Assembly: GCA_038503075.1 (NCBI GenBank)
Contig: JBCAML010000006.1
Location: 248,001 to 312,000 of the forward strand
Direction of reading: 5' to 3'
DNA: 64,000 nucleotides
DNA from: Gyromitra esculenta
Taxonomy: Eukaryota; Ascomycota; Pezizomycetes; Pezizales; Discinaceae
A program made the translations under genes and the position numbers. Position 1 is the stretch's first letter, and each line of letters begins with the position of its first letter. Positions 23,654-36,856 of this stretch are shown piece by piece. The notes under the pieces were generated by a model. That model did no database searches. It saw nothing but the letters and a program-made list of their open reading frames with translations, and was not told where the DNA came from.

Positions 23654-25573
23654 ATGGCTTTCGGCGATAGGCCGTTTGTGCCCAGAAAAGTAAGCCCGCT
23701 TTCTCAGTGCCAGTTCCGCTTAAATCATCGAAAATGCCAGGTTACATGATGCCATGGTGAAATATCACTCGTATCCCTGTTTCTGCTCTTCCTTCCCGCT
23801 GTCTGCATACTATGCCCACTTCTGTCCCATGTTCGCACTATACCAAACGGAGAAAACAGAAAACTCATAACTTTCCACACCTCTAGGCACTGCCACTCTA
23901 TACTTTAGCAACACCTACACTTTTAGGAGGTAATCGAGCAACTCTACTGAATCCTAACTACGGCATTAGATTCGTCAGTTCCAGCACCCAGCATATGGAT
24001 TCAGCTCATCCAATCGGTACTCCTCTAATTCTTCCTCATTTGCGTAATCCACGTACCCCAGCCCCCCACACCGAGCCCTCTACCGATAGCTTGAAAAAAG
24101 TATCTAGCCCGCAAGCCTTGGAAATCGAAGCGTCATTGAATCTTCTGCATCCGCCGTATTTAACACCTACTACTTTCTCGGATCTGAGTATCTTGTCGGA
24201 CATCGTTCTCCCGGATAATCAGTTAAATATATGCGCTATGGATAACGAACCTTCTAGAGGAACGAAAGCAAAAATGACTGGCACTGTTCAGAAGGATTCC
24301 AGGTCAGTGGAAGCGATTAGCGTCTCTAGAGATCAAGTTACTGATGGATCATTTAGTTCTCTTCTCCCTCCTCTAAGGCAAAGGGCTCCCATCATACGCA
24401 CTACCCAGTTGATTGCCGACTTTAAAATGGCTCAAAATAAGAAAGAAAGACATGGCCTCGGCACTACTTCAGCTTCCGCGTTGGTTCCAAACCCGGTGGC
24501 TATGTCATCCTCTTCTAGGGCCCCTGGGACTTATAATGTGCCTCCTCCAATTAGTCTCCCCCCTCTAAAGACACAAGCTCCCACCCCGCGCCAGCCAACC
24601 CTCAGGAGAGAGGTCATCCCCTCTCCCTCCTTGAGAGGGATTTCACTTCCTCCGCAGACAGTTTCCTGCAGCCGGGACAATTCCATCGGTTCTCCTGGTG
24701 CGCAAGCTCATAGTCCTGGACGTACCGTTAGGAATACATCCTCGAGCCTCTTACCTTCATACGGTGCTCCAGCTACCCCACGAGCTCAAGTCACGGTTGA
24801 CCCTGCTCTAGAGAAAGCTCTGTTCTTTCAGTCGTGGCCAGGAGTAGAAAATAGAGGGAAAAAATCCAAACCGCGTACCATCATTCTCTTAGAACTTCCA
24901 GAATATCCCACCCTCGAGATGATTTCTCGCATCTGTGAGAATACCGGTTTAGTGGAAACGATTTCTCTTGTACCCGAGCAGAGGAAAGCGTTAGTCTGGT
25001 TCATCGAGTCTGAAGATGCCAGGAGATTCTATGACAGGACTGCGAACGGTGTCCTCCTTAGCTACGAACGCGCAGAGATCACGCTCAGGAAGGTCATACT
25101 TGTGGAGCTCAAAAAGGAGATTGATGTTCTTCCCTCCGCCGTCCGCACCAGAGTTGACGAGGGAGGACACACTCGTGTTGTCCGCTTCGTTGGTTGGGAA
25201 ATCGATGATTTGAGACGGATTCCAGGCGTTTCGTGTCCGGGCGAGGAAGATCCAAAGGTATTGCTCAGAAAACTAGCGGAGCAATGTGTCTCTGAAGGGA
25301 AGGTCGAAAGGATTGAAGGTGTTACCTGTTACCTCAACGGTCATGGATATTTGGAAGCGAGCTTGATCTTTGCGGGAATGAAGGAGGCATACTTCGCCCT
25401 GGGACAGCTCAGGAAGATGCAGGCACTCGAGGCGTGCAATATCACCTTTGGGAGGGATCCGTAAGTTTTTTCATCCTAAAAGCGCTAGATTGCAAGAGCT
25501 TTCGACTGACAGTGGGATGTTATACAGCTGCGTACCAGTGATCCCGATCCTGGCCGCGTTTATGAGGGGCTGA
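23654..25573 (+). CDS. Double RRM-like protein, paralogue B
   Basis: Three exons, 23654-23689, 23887-25460 and 25528-25573, giving 551 residues. Exon 1 encodes only MAFGDRPFVPRK, and paralogue C has the matching FGDKPFTP micro-exon. Intron 1 is 197 nt, phase 0. Intron 2 is 67 nt, phase 2, and splits the proline codon of the DPC motif, again as in C. Residues about 60-340 are Pro/Ser-rich and probably disordered. RRM-like domain 1 covers about 343-425 (TIILLELP as strand 1, RKALVWFIES as strand 3). RRM-like domain 2 covers about 442-535 (RVVRFVGW, VERIEGV, GYLEASLIFAGMKEAYFAL, CNITFGRDPC). The protein ends CVPVIPILAAFMRG. Likely nucleic-acid binding. Confidence 0.8.
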
Positions 25574-25989
25574 TGACCACATGGTTATACCAACACCTGG
25601 TCCAGTGCATATTTGCGGCTTCTATTTGAAAAAAAGTCTGTCTTCGAGTACGGCCAAATTATCAGAACGGAGGGTTAAATTTAACCCTCAAGTTCGATAT
25701 TAAGTTCATCGTTTTAAAATTTTGCTGTCAAGTACATGTATCCGATACTAGAAATAGATACAAACAATTACAAAAGAACTTTAAAAGTCGACTTGTAGGG
25801 TCTTCTATTGTCTCGAACCAGACTCTGTTGGTGAAGTAATTACATAAACAAGCTAGGCCAAATTGGGACTGGCTCGAGACAAGGTCTTCTATACAGACGA
25901 GTGATTGGCGAAAGAAGACTGGTATCTAGCATTGACAGCGGATAAAATTAGTAGACACGTAGGAATTAAGGACGTTTTGCGTCCCATTT
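25574..25989. other. 3' flank of paralogue B
   Basis: Nothing coding is seen. It includes a TACATGTA site at 25733 and a TTAAATTTAACCC near-palindrome around 25675-25688. Confidence 0.45.
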
Positions 25990-27085
25990 TGATTTAGTGG
26001 TGATGTCAGGGGTGCAAGAAAGTGATTGTGCATTTCGCAGTACTGGGTTTAGTGGCGGGGATGTCGCTGCGCTTTATCGTAACACGGCATTACTGAGGTT
26101 TGGGGACTTTAATTGGAATATAAACCCTTTGTTGTCACTGGTGGGACAATCCTGGTCTCATAAAAAGCCGTTTACAGCTACAGAAGCTGGCAAATACGTG
26201 CTTAGCAGCAGGATGGAGCACCAATTTTGAGGTCAAGAAATAAGCGATATAGCCACTAAAATTGGTAGAAAAAACACCCTAAATTTTGCTAAAATAGTAG
26301 AAGACATAGGATGGGATATCTATCAAACTTCTTGGGTATTTACTGGTATAACTATTGAGAAATCTCGAAAGTGGGATTCCCATGATTCTTAGCTGCTAGC
26401 AAAAACTCTGCAAATTGACGTCATGTCCCACCAAAACAATAAGCTCAGGATGGCATCTAATTTTTCTCCCAAAACCACAATTGGATTAATCCCGCTTGAA
26501 CGTGATCTGCAGGGATACGTTGTTGTGTGTTGTCGCGGTGTATGGCGCGCGAAATTTTAGACCTCGATCACCTTTTTGAGCTCTAATTCTGAGTTGCACA
26601 ATAGAGCAAACACAAGCAAAGCTAAATAATTTCTAGCAGCATAGTCTAATCACTAATTAGCTTTGTGTAGAGCAAGGAATCTTGTGGTTGTGGCAGAATT
26701 AGACCTCATTTTTGGGTGTAAAGAGCTCAGTGTGGAACGTTCCAAGAAGTGCTGTGATCATGATAAGATATACGCAAGGAGAAATAGTATCATATTCCAT
26801 TACTTGAGATAAATATATGTGTAAAAGGTATCAGATGGTACATTCTTGACCGGAAGTGCCTTGATAAACATCAATGGAAGAATTATCAATGGTAGCAGGC
26901 TTTGGATGGAAGATGGGGCTACATTGTGCGGAACGCTTGGCACTATTTGTAAGACAGTGGCGTTCCACACTCCATTACGATTGGCAAGGTCTAAGACTGC
27001 GTGGTCTCTAGGGATACGCTGTTGTGTTATCGCGTGTGCATCAATTATTTTCTGCACTTTTGCGCAGTCGAGTGATATTTTGTGA
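25990..27085 (+). mobile_element. Possible decayed Tc1/mariner-type transposon
   Basis: Weak evidence. At about 26235-26400 a frame reads QEISDIATKIGRK, similar in layout to the helix-turn-helix of Tc1-type transposases. At about 26895 another frame reads GSRLWMEDGATLCGT, resembling the W(M)EDGA block with the second catalytic Asp of DDE transposases. Intact frames do not connect the two. The region also holds a long imperfect inverted repeat (26565-26740) and two copies of a block containing AGGGATACG(T/C)TGTTGTGT, about 500 bp apart. No terminal repeats could be matched, so the element boundaries are unknown. Confidence 0.3.
26565..26740. repeat. Imperfect inverted repeat
   Basis: The left half contains AGCTCTAATTCTG (from about 26598) and AAGCAAAGCTAA (from about 26615). 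The right half contains TTAGCTTTGTGT (from about 26656) and CAGAATTAGACCTC (from about 26694), complementary with mismatches. The whole could fold into a long imperfect hairpin. It may be a MITE or part of the suspected Tc1 relic around it. Confidence 0.5.
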
Positions 27086-27318
27086 TTCTTGATTCTATTT
27101 TTTAGTTCTTTTCTGCTCACAGTTTTCTTCCATCCAACCATCAACTCCCCTCTCTCTTCCCTCCCCTCTTTGCTCATTGGTAGAGTCTTGAACCTTTAAC
27201 ATATTAACATCCTGAATTGTTACCAACTACCCCCCCCACACAAATCCCCCCTTCGCACAAAATCCCCCCCTACACAAACCCCTCTCCTACACAAACCCCC
27301 CCACAATCCACAATCAAA
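27086..27318 (+). promoter_or_regulatory. Pyrimidine-rich promoter and leader of the 27.3 kb gene
   Basis: The sequence before ATG 27319 is almost free of G from about 27225. It consists of repeated C-runs with ACACAAA spacers (CCCCCCACACAAATCCCCCC). Such CT/CA-rich leaders are common in fungal 5' untranslated regions. Confidence 0.4.
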
Positions 27319-28514
27319 ATGGACAGCGTGATGGAGGGAATTGAATACCAAGTCGAGCCCAGCTCATGCTTCGAGAGAAGTCGTGGGCGCTGCCCATCCT
27401 ATAAATCTCTTAAGAGAGCCATCTACGAGGGTTACGTCGAGGAACGTCGCCCGGATGTTAGGTCTTAGTAAGTTAGATTTCTTTCCTATCAGCTCTAAAC
27501 TTTACTAATACTCTATTACAGCTCGCCTCGTCCGCCCAGAGAGCGTCAAGGGTACGACGAGTACCGCGAGTACTACACCAGGTACGACGAACTGGACGAC
27601 CCAGACTATATGGGCTTCCCGGCTTTCGGGCCTTACATCCACTGGTATGTCAGTCGCACTCTGTCCTTGAATTAGAATGTATCGGCTAATATTTTAACTA
27701 GGCCTGATAAGCCTAAGGAGAAACCAAGTGCTGGTGGCAAAAAATATGCCCGCTCCAAGCTAGCGCCGTGGGACGTATACCTCACTGGCGACTCTTCTAA
27801 AGAGGAGAGTAACTCCCAGGACGGCAGCGACGATGGCGACGATGGCGGTGATGATGACGATGAGGAGGAGGACAAGAGCTCTCGCTCGCCAGCCCCATGG
27901 GTTGTATATCTAGGGGGCAACTCGGCCATCCCTGACTCGTAAGTACTCCCTCTATCATGAATGTCAAATTTCTGCTAATATAGTATTTTCTCAGGCAGCA
28001 AAGCTTTAGACAAACCCGTCCGCCTCCCCCACCTCCCAGCTATGCCAACCAGCCTGCATTTCCGCCTCAACCAGCCCCCGTCTATCCGTATGGCGTCATT
28101 CCGGCAGGCTACGTCCCTCAATCGCAGTTGAGCGAACATTGGGTGGAGCCAGTATACTCTCTACCACTTCAATGCCCCCTCACACCACCTCTCCAAACAC
28201 TCAAGGAAATGCATGCAAAACGCATGGGCACTGTGGCCCCTGGGAGCATCATGGAACCTGGCCCTCGTCAATGGACGATGATTGACGAGCCTGACAACGA
28301 GAATCCTGCTCCAGCTTGTACTGCCGGCGGTTCCGTACCTTGTCCACCGCGAAGACATATTCCTGCCGAGTGGCTTGTGAAGCCAGAGCCTGTTCCTCCT
28401 GCTCCTAAATCGCCTATTCTGTGGAAGAAATGGGGTATGGTGCTAGGTCTTATTGCACTGCTGTCAATCTCTAGGAGTGTCATCGAGATGGCATGTGGAG
28501 ATGTTGTTTCGTAA
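27319..28514 (+). CDS. Proline-rich tail-anchored protein of unknown function
   Basis: Four exons, 27319-27467, 27522-27644, 27702-27938 and 27995-28514, joined in phase 2 each time by introns of 54-57 nt with clear CTAAT branch sites, giving 342 residues. The middle is Arg/Tyr-rich (RERQGYDEYREYYTRYDE). A very acidic Asp/Glu block follows, flanked by two copies of a motif, APWDVYLTGDS and APWVVYLGGNS. A proline-rich part comes next (PPPPPPSYANQPAFPPQ). One hydrophobic helix near the end (KWGMVLGLIALLSISR) leaves about 12 residues behind it, so a C-terminal tail anchor is likely. No enzyme motif is seen. It lies between RRM paralogues B and C but is unrelated to them. The uniform intron phase suggests origin by exon duplication. 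Confidence 0.75.
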
Positions 28515-28629
28515 GGTAGACTTTTGCTACGTTTTCCTTTTTCCTTTCGTTTGATGTTCTACTTTTCTTTTGGCATTTTATTATTGTTACGCTGTAATAT
28601 TATTTTTGATGAAATACTTCCCCTCGGCG

Positions 28630-28775
28630 ACGTGTTATCTCCTCTCAGTGCGAGACTATCTCCCCTCACTGTGCTACTATCTACCCCCAATGTGCTACTA
28701 TCTCCCCTCAAAATGTTATTATTTGCCCTCAATGTATTACTACTATCTCCCCTCAAAATGTTACTATTTGTTGTA
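28630..28775 (+). repeat. About 21 bp minisatellite in the 3' flank
   Basis: Six to seven imperfect units of the type CTATCTCCCCTCAATGTGCTA. The unit length is a multiple of three, so reading frames stay open on both strands and give heptad-like peptides (CYYLPS on plus, LRGDSST on minus). There is no other sign of coding. The array starts about 115 bp after the stop of the upstream gene and may lie in its 3' untranslated region. Confidence 0.8.
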
Positions 28776-30115
28776 CTATTGTTTCTTGGACTATGAACTG
28801 CTTTTTAGTTGTTTATTTCTGTTTTTTAACCACATTATATTGGCTTGTACCTTGTATTTTTTTAAAAGAAATTCTTTTTGAGAATGGCTGGCAATGAGTA
28901 GAAACCAAAGTGATACAAGGTCAAAGGATTAGCATCGACAAAGAGTAAATTTATGGACCCACTGGCGAGCTTCTATCGTTACTCACTGAGAGTCAATGAT
29001 TACGTACGAAACACTCGATTGCAAACAGAAATAAATACTTTATTGGCTAGCTCACAGGCCTACTTATCAAAGGTTTCTCCGCACTAGAGGTAGCCTACGT
29101 ACGAACACGAGGATGGATGGGCACAAGACTAGAGATTTTATTTCTTCAGATAGCAACAACGTACGTAATTGGACCTGAATAATTAATTCTTCGTCGGCCT
29201 GCCTTCGGAATCAGTTAAACGAGCAGTTTAAGCTAGAAACAAGGATCTCAAACTTGCGTGGTATAAAAGGGTTGAGCAATACTACGAAACGGCTTGCTGA
29301 GAGCTTATTTGGATACTGATTTCACGGTTACGCGCATAGCATAGTAGGTTCGGTACGTTGGAGGTACCGTGATATCATGGCAATATAAAGCAACGAAATT
29401 TTGCGTTCGAGAAGCTAACCAAGCAAGACAGGCCGCAGTACATGTAGTTATTCAAATTTCCTCCTGCGTGACCAAATATCTACATATGGATGATAATTCG
29501 CGATGGTGCATGTTACGTGTCAGCCGAAGAGTTACCCGACTATCTTGATAGGGACTCAAAATTAACGTCGGCTTGCTTGGCTCTTAATCTACATGTAGTC
29601 AGCCTATGCATATATGTGTAAATATCAAGCTCCCACATTTACCCAGTTTACACAAAGAGCGATAGACTGCCATTCATGCGTATTTGAATTTGACGGAAAA
29701 CTCTGGGATTGCAGGATGAAAGAAAGCTCTTCGGTCAACCTATCCGAGACAGAAGACTAGGACGGAACATAATAGAAATAACCCGAAGCGCTGGAAAATA
29801 CTCAGGTATGCTATTCCTAAACCGATGATTTTTTGCTACGCGCAACCGCTAAACCTATTCAAGCCACGACGCTAGAGGGCTGATGAAACCCGTGGTATCG
29901 ATCTATCATGCTGCGGCATTCTTATTTGCACCATCATTCCAGCGAAAGATGAAAGCATAGTTTTCTTTAACCCACCTAAGTGTATTCTGGAACAATCTCG
30001 AAGCACCCTTTACCTCCGCTAGAAACTGTTACTTTTTACGCAGCTATATCCCAGCTCGCTACTTGCTGAAGACATAATTCCTTTTTATATTTCCCCCTGG
30101 ACCTGCGGATATCAA
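28776..30115. other. Intergenic, upstream of paralogue C
   Basis: No gene is supported. There are several CGTACG sites around 28.98-29.17 kb and TACATGTA at 29439 and 29590. Confidence 0.45.
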
Positions 30116-31962
30116 ATGGAGGAACCTAACTTCTTTGGCGACAAGCCATTCACTCCAAGCCAGGTAATGAATCTTTTTTTCTAGAGTAAGCAAAAAAAAA
30201 ACAAACACTTGCTGATCGTGATATATCTAGAATGATTTGCAGATGCCTCAGCGACCCATCGCTCGCTGCAGGCCTCATAAGAGATCTCCCTTCGTAGATC
30301 TCGAAAAACCCTCGTCCATTATACCAGTTGTAGAATCTTTCAAAGAGCTTGCACTGGAATCGAGAGTAACGGACCAGCCCCAATCGCAACAGACATCCAG
30401 ATCCTTAAGTGGTATTTCTGTTCCTATTCGCGCCAACCCACCTGAGAAGCCTCGTCAGAGAATCGCTACCGCACCAGTGATTACTCTGCCTGAGGGAGGT
30501 GATATACGTTATGCCCTTATGGGTAACTTTTTCGATGTGCAAGATGACAAGGGGGTTGATAATATTGATGACACAAGTCCACCATCGATCTTCGATTTTC
30601 GAAGCCCTAGCACTGTTAATACTTTTCGTAAGACGAAGCAGCGCCTGGATGTAGCCGATATCGGGGGGTTGACTCCGGTGCGGGATAGGGTGGCATACAC
30701 TACAGTTAATTTTGCGTGCTCAGAGACAAAGGTGAACTTCAATCTAACGGACCACATGGATCCCGATTCTCAAGCCAGATATCTCAAGTTTCGAAGCTTC
30801 CCAAGAGCGCCAGATCCCGACTATCATAGCATGAAGTCCTGGGACGTAAATCCAACTCCCCTTGAGCTATCGCAACAGCTGCCAACTATCCAAAATACCG
30901 AAACTCCGAAGATAAGCTTTCAACTGCCTAAAGCCACCGTTCTCTCAACACCTAAATCAATCCAGAGTATGACCCTAGCAGCAGATCCTCCGCTGCCGCC
31001 GCCAGCGAAAAGATTTCCTCCACCCTCACCAGAAAAGCAACCTACATACACAACCCCAATCCGCACTCTACCAAAAGAAACAGCAATCCAGCCTGCTGAC
31101 GGCTATATCATACCGCCCGCCTTCGACCCCTACAAATACGGCCGCCCTAGCTACTCCCGCTCCGAACCAACACCTCAGCCCGGCACCCTCGAAAGCAAAC
31201 CGGTATACGGCGGCCCCCGCTCCCCAACCGACGAGCTTCCGAGCCTAGAGCCCCGGACAATAGTAATCACCAACCTGCCCCCGAACCCAACCCTCGCAAT
31301 GGTATCCCTCGTCTGCAAAAACGCCGGCAAGATCGAAACCATCACGCTCTTCGAATCGCTCCGCAAAGCGCGCGTTTCATTCGTTGAAGCCGCAGATGCA
31401 CAGAGGTTCTCCGCGAGCTCAGCCCGCGGATCCGCAGGGACTGTCAGCTTCGAGTACGTGCTCGACGACGGGCAGAAGAAGGTTCAGCATAAAGCCCACG
31501 TCCACATGGAGCGCGACGTCAACTTCCTGTCTGCGCCGACCAAGACCCTCGTGGGCAAGAAGGGGGCCTCGCGGGTTGTGCGCATTGTGGGGTGGAGCAG
31601 GGAGGGGCTGGAGTACTTGGTTGATGCCGGCCAGCGGGACGGGGGCGTTCCGGAGTCGTATGAATCGCTGCTGGTGAAGCTGGCGGGGATGTATGCGTAT
31701 AGGGGAGTCGATGATAGGGTGGAGGGCGCGACGTGGAGGAAGAACGAGGACGGTTTTATGGAGGCTTGTTTGATCTATTCGAGGATTAAGGATGCATGTT
31801 GTGCGTTATTGCCGCTGAAGCACGAGGTGGAATTGGGACAGTGCAGTATCACGTATGGGAAGGATCCGTAAGTTTCTCCTCTCCTCTCCTCCCCCTTCCG
31901 AACTTCATTTTATGCTGTCTGGCAGGCTCTAATCAGTCGGATACTGTAGGTGTGAGCCTTAA
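30116..31962 (+). CDS. Double RRM-like protein, paralogue C
   Basis: Three exons, 30116-30163, 30231-31867 and 31950-31962, giving 565 residues. Exon 1 encodes MEEPNFFGDKPFTPSQ, matching the FGDRPFVP of paralogue B. The last exon adds only the end of DPCEP. Intron 2 lies at the same codon and phase as in B. The N-terminal 350 residues are Pro/Ser-rich. RRM-like domain 1 covers about 358-440 (TIVITNLPPNPTLAMVSLVC, then RKARVSFVEA). RRM-like domain 2 covers about 463-560 (RVVRIVGW, RVEGATW, GFMEACLIYSRIKDACCAL, CSITYGKDPC). From about 31000 the coding sequence is clearly GC-richer than A or B, so the copies have diverged in composition too. Confidence 0.8.
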
Positions 31963-33101
31963 CCTACATCCTTTACAAGCTTAAATCTAAAGTCCGGAAA
32001 TTCTCATGCAGGTAGCGATATATGACAGCGTTTTGGGAGAGTGGTCTTTTTGGGGAGCTGAACCCCCCCCCCAAAAAAAAGTCCGAGTTCAGATAACAAT
32101 ACGGTGAACGAAGTAGCGGGTGAAAATCCAAGTCGGCTCTCAATTTAATTGGAAATCAGGAATTAACCAGCGAACAATATCTAAAGATAGCTTAATTAAT
32201 GAAAGTAGAGACGAACACTAAATTTTGTCTTAAAACCAAACCTAATTATGCTTGGCTAGTTTCTGTACAATTTGCTTCACCAAACCATTGGTGCAAGATC
32301 GATAATTATGCTATTACCCAATAACATCTCGAGATCCCCACCAGCTCAATCATTCCTAATAGGTACATTAAAGCATGAGGTTACCTACCAGCTGGGTTAC
32401 CCGGCTTTTTCCATCCCAATCTGTTTAATCGGTTACCCGGAATTTCAATCACCTTGCTACTTCAGCGAAGGCGGGTAACTTCACTCCAAATCACCCTCAG
32501 AGTAAGTACATGTACCTCTGCCTTCGCAGGAAATCGTATGCCCAAATGTCGCCAACAGCATAATTATTGCGATATGACGGGGCCAAGTCAGCCTATGGGG
32601 TGGTGGATCTGCCTGACCGCAGAACAAGTTCAGCAGCTCATCCCTCAGCTGGACTGCCACATAGGCAGTTATGAATCCAACTTCGTCTTAAATCTACGAG
32701 GTTATTGGAAGCTAACAAGGTGAGTGATCTTCAGCTTATTTGCACATATTCCACTCCAATATTTGAGCTTAGGCCGTCCGGCTAGAGAATTATAATGTGT
32801 ATTCAACACATATTGGGGCTTTATATTTTCACACATAAATAAGCGATAGGATTTTTTCACATCTCATCGGGCTCACAGCAAAAATAATGAACTTGGACTT
32901 CCATTTTGACAAAAACTTCCCCGACTTGCAGGGTTATTTTATTCTATGCACTTTCTTGTCTACCCCCATAAACAAACATGGCAAAGCAATTTCAAATTCA
33001 AATTCAAAACCAAAAATTTACGGCAGAACATACCCGCTATTCATCACATACGTCAGTTCGAATTCAAAATCTACAAAACTCCGGGCAAGCAATATAGGAT
33101 G
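31963..33101. other. Intergenic, one doubtful small frame
   Basis: A C-run and A-run adjoin at about 32064-32081, and TACATGTA lies at 32507. A short frame from ATG 32538 (MPKCRQQHNYCDMTGPSQPM...) reaches a consensus GTGAGT donor at 32720 and could splice near 32774 to give about 64 residues. I cannot support it as a gene. Confidence 0.35.
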
Positions 33102-34685
<1,584 letters not shown>

Positions 34686-35018
34686 GAGGGTGGTCGTGAT
34701 GTGATTCTCTGGCCCATCCCGCGATCTTCGTATCGATAGGGCAAAGGAGGGGCAGCGAGCGTTACGCAGCAGTGGGAGCTAGTGGCGGGTAAGTACATGC
34801 TCGTGTCCCTTGTGGGCTGCCGGATAAAGTCTCGCATGCCGACACAGCGCCGGTGATCCGTCCGAAGTCCTCGCTGCTCGGTTACCCTGCTTCATCCGGC
34901 TAGGGAACATCAGCCGTCCCCCAACCCTCGAAAGCTGCACAGCTCAGAGCTCTCAGCTGTCGTCCGGGGAGCCGTGGGCGTTCTTGTGCTGAACATCCTG
35001 CCGTAAGCCTTCATTGCC
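34686..35018. promoter_or_regulatory. Shared 333 bp divergent promoter
   Basis: The start codons of the SDR (minus) and the FAD oxidoreductase (plus) lie 333 bp apart, so both promoters must overlap here. The segment is GC-rich compared with the gene deserts and carries repeated CCGG(A/C)T-type words (TGCCGGATAAAG, CATCCGGCTAGG). No known factor site is assigned. Confidence 0.5.
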
Positions 35019-36856
35019 ATGGGGGGCGTCTTCTCGTCCCTCAAAGTCCTCATAGCGTTCTGCTGGTCCTTGCGGTCCTCGCTCATCCCCCTCACCCAAC
35101 GCATCCGTGCTGACCCTGGTCTCCCCGCCTCTAATCCAACCAAATCCTTCTGGCTCTCCCGCCCTCGCCCCGATGTAGCAAACCTTCAGTCTACTTCCTT
35201 GCCGGATGAAGTCGATGTCGTCATTATCGGCTCAGGGATCACGGGTACCGCCATTGCAAAGACATTACTGGAATATTCGATCAGGACGACAAATCATGCA
35301 CCTCTCCGTGTCGCGATGCTCGAGGCGCGAGAAGCTTGCTCTGGCGCAACAGGCCGCAATGGTGGGCACATCAAAGAGAGCGCATATCTCGAGTACGGGT
35401 CCCTTAAAAAGAAACACGGCAAGGATGCTGCTATGGAGATAATCCGGTTCCGCTTAGCACATCTGGATGCATTGTTAGCTGTTGCACAAGCAGAGGGAGA
35501 AGAGGTCGTCAAGGAAAGCCAGATCAGAAGGTGCGAGACCGCCGATGTCTGCTTTGAAGGGGAGGTTTGGGAGGATACCAAGAGGAAGCTGGAAGTATTT
35601 TTGGAGGATTTTGAAGATCAGCGGGGTTTGTGGGCGGCACACGAGATGGAAGAAGCAAGAAAGGTGAGAACGCAATTGGCTCCTTTCCCCTCCGATTTAT
35701 CGCACGCCATTCATTTTCATGCACAACGTATTCCTTCCGTACGTTTAATGTCTTCAAAAGGGTGCATCTTCTTTCGTTCAGGCTTTATATATTTCCTACT
35801 CTCCGAGACTGATACCCGTTGCATCACCAGCCAGCACTCACTCTATAGCATCCCGATTAAGGCTTACCAAATTCCCTCTTTCTTTCCCCGCCGTTCCACG
35901 ACTAATACTCTACGAATTTCACTAACATCCCCTAGTTATACCCCTTCCCCAAAGCCTATGGCGCAATTTCCTACCACGCCGGTAGCCTCTGGCCCTACCG
36001 CCTCCTCACCCCCATTCTCTCCCGCCTGCTTTCAGCCCACCCCACCTTCACACTCGAGACCTCCACTCCCGTCACCGAAATTACGTCTTCCACACCTTCT
36101 TTTCCAGCCCACTACATCGTATCCACCCCACGCGGCGACATCCGGACACGCCACATCATCCACGCAACCAATGCACACGCTGCACACCTCCTCCCAGGTC
36201 TCCGTGGCCTCGTTTTCCCGGTACGCGCACATATGACAGCCCAGCGCCCCACCAGCCTCGCACTCGACGATAAAGGGCGTTCCTACACCTTCCTGTGGAG
36301 CGAAGGGTTCGATTACCTCATGCAGCTACCGCACGACTCTCCTGATTCCACGGAGAGCATGGTGATGCTGGGAGGCGGGCTGTTTCAGGCGGGGAACTAC
36401 GGGTTTGGTGAGATTGGAGAACCGAGTGATGAGGGATTGAGCGTGATGGCTAGTGCGCATATCGGCGGTATATTAGGTGCGGTTACGGAGCAGGCGGGTG
36501 GCTTTGCACTTACGGATATCTGGACGGGGTCAATTGGGGCTACGCCGGATAGTATGGCGTGGGTAGGGGCCGTGCCGGAGGGGCTGGCTGGGGGGCGGAA
36601 GCGACCGGTGATGAGGACGGGTGGAATAAGTGAGAACGAGGAGGAGAATCCTATAACGGTGATAGAGGGAAAGGAGTGGATTGCGGCTGGGTTTAATGGG
36701 GAAGGGATGGTGAATGCATGGTTGAGTGGAGTAGCGCTTGGACGGATGGTGTTGGGCGAGAAGGAGGATGAGGTGGGATTGCCGAAACCAATGTTGATCA
36801 CGGAGAAAAGAGTCAAGAATGCGGACTTGTCTGAATTGGCGGAGGAGTGGTATTGA
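35019..36856 (+). CDS. FAD-dependent oxidoreductase, DAO family
   Basis: Two exons, 35019-35663 and 35936-36856, joined in phase 0 over a 272 nt intron (donor GTGAGA, acceptor CCCCTAG), giving 521 residues. The Rossmann motif is VVIIGSGITGTAIA (about 68-81), followed by LEAREACSGATGRNGGH, the flavin-contact block of glycine/D-amino-acid oxidase (DadA/DAO) enzymes. Later conserved blocks are GAISYHAGSLWPYRL, the substrate-side segment HATNAHAAHLLPGLRG, FPVRAHM, and the end AAGFNGEGMVNAWLSG that closes the FAD site. Such fungal enzymes oxidise amines or amino acids; the substrate cannot be told. The start is typical for the family (MG...DPGLP...PT.SFW). Introns of this size are unusual here, but both sides align with the family without a gap. 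Confidence 0.85.
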
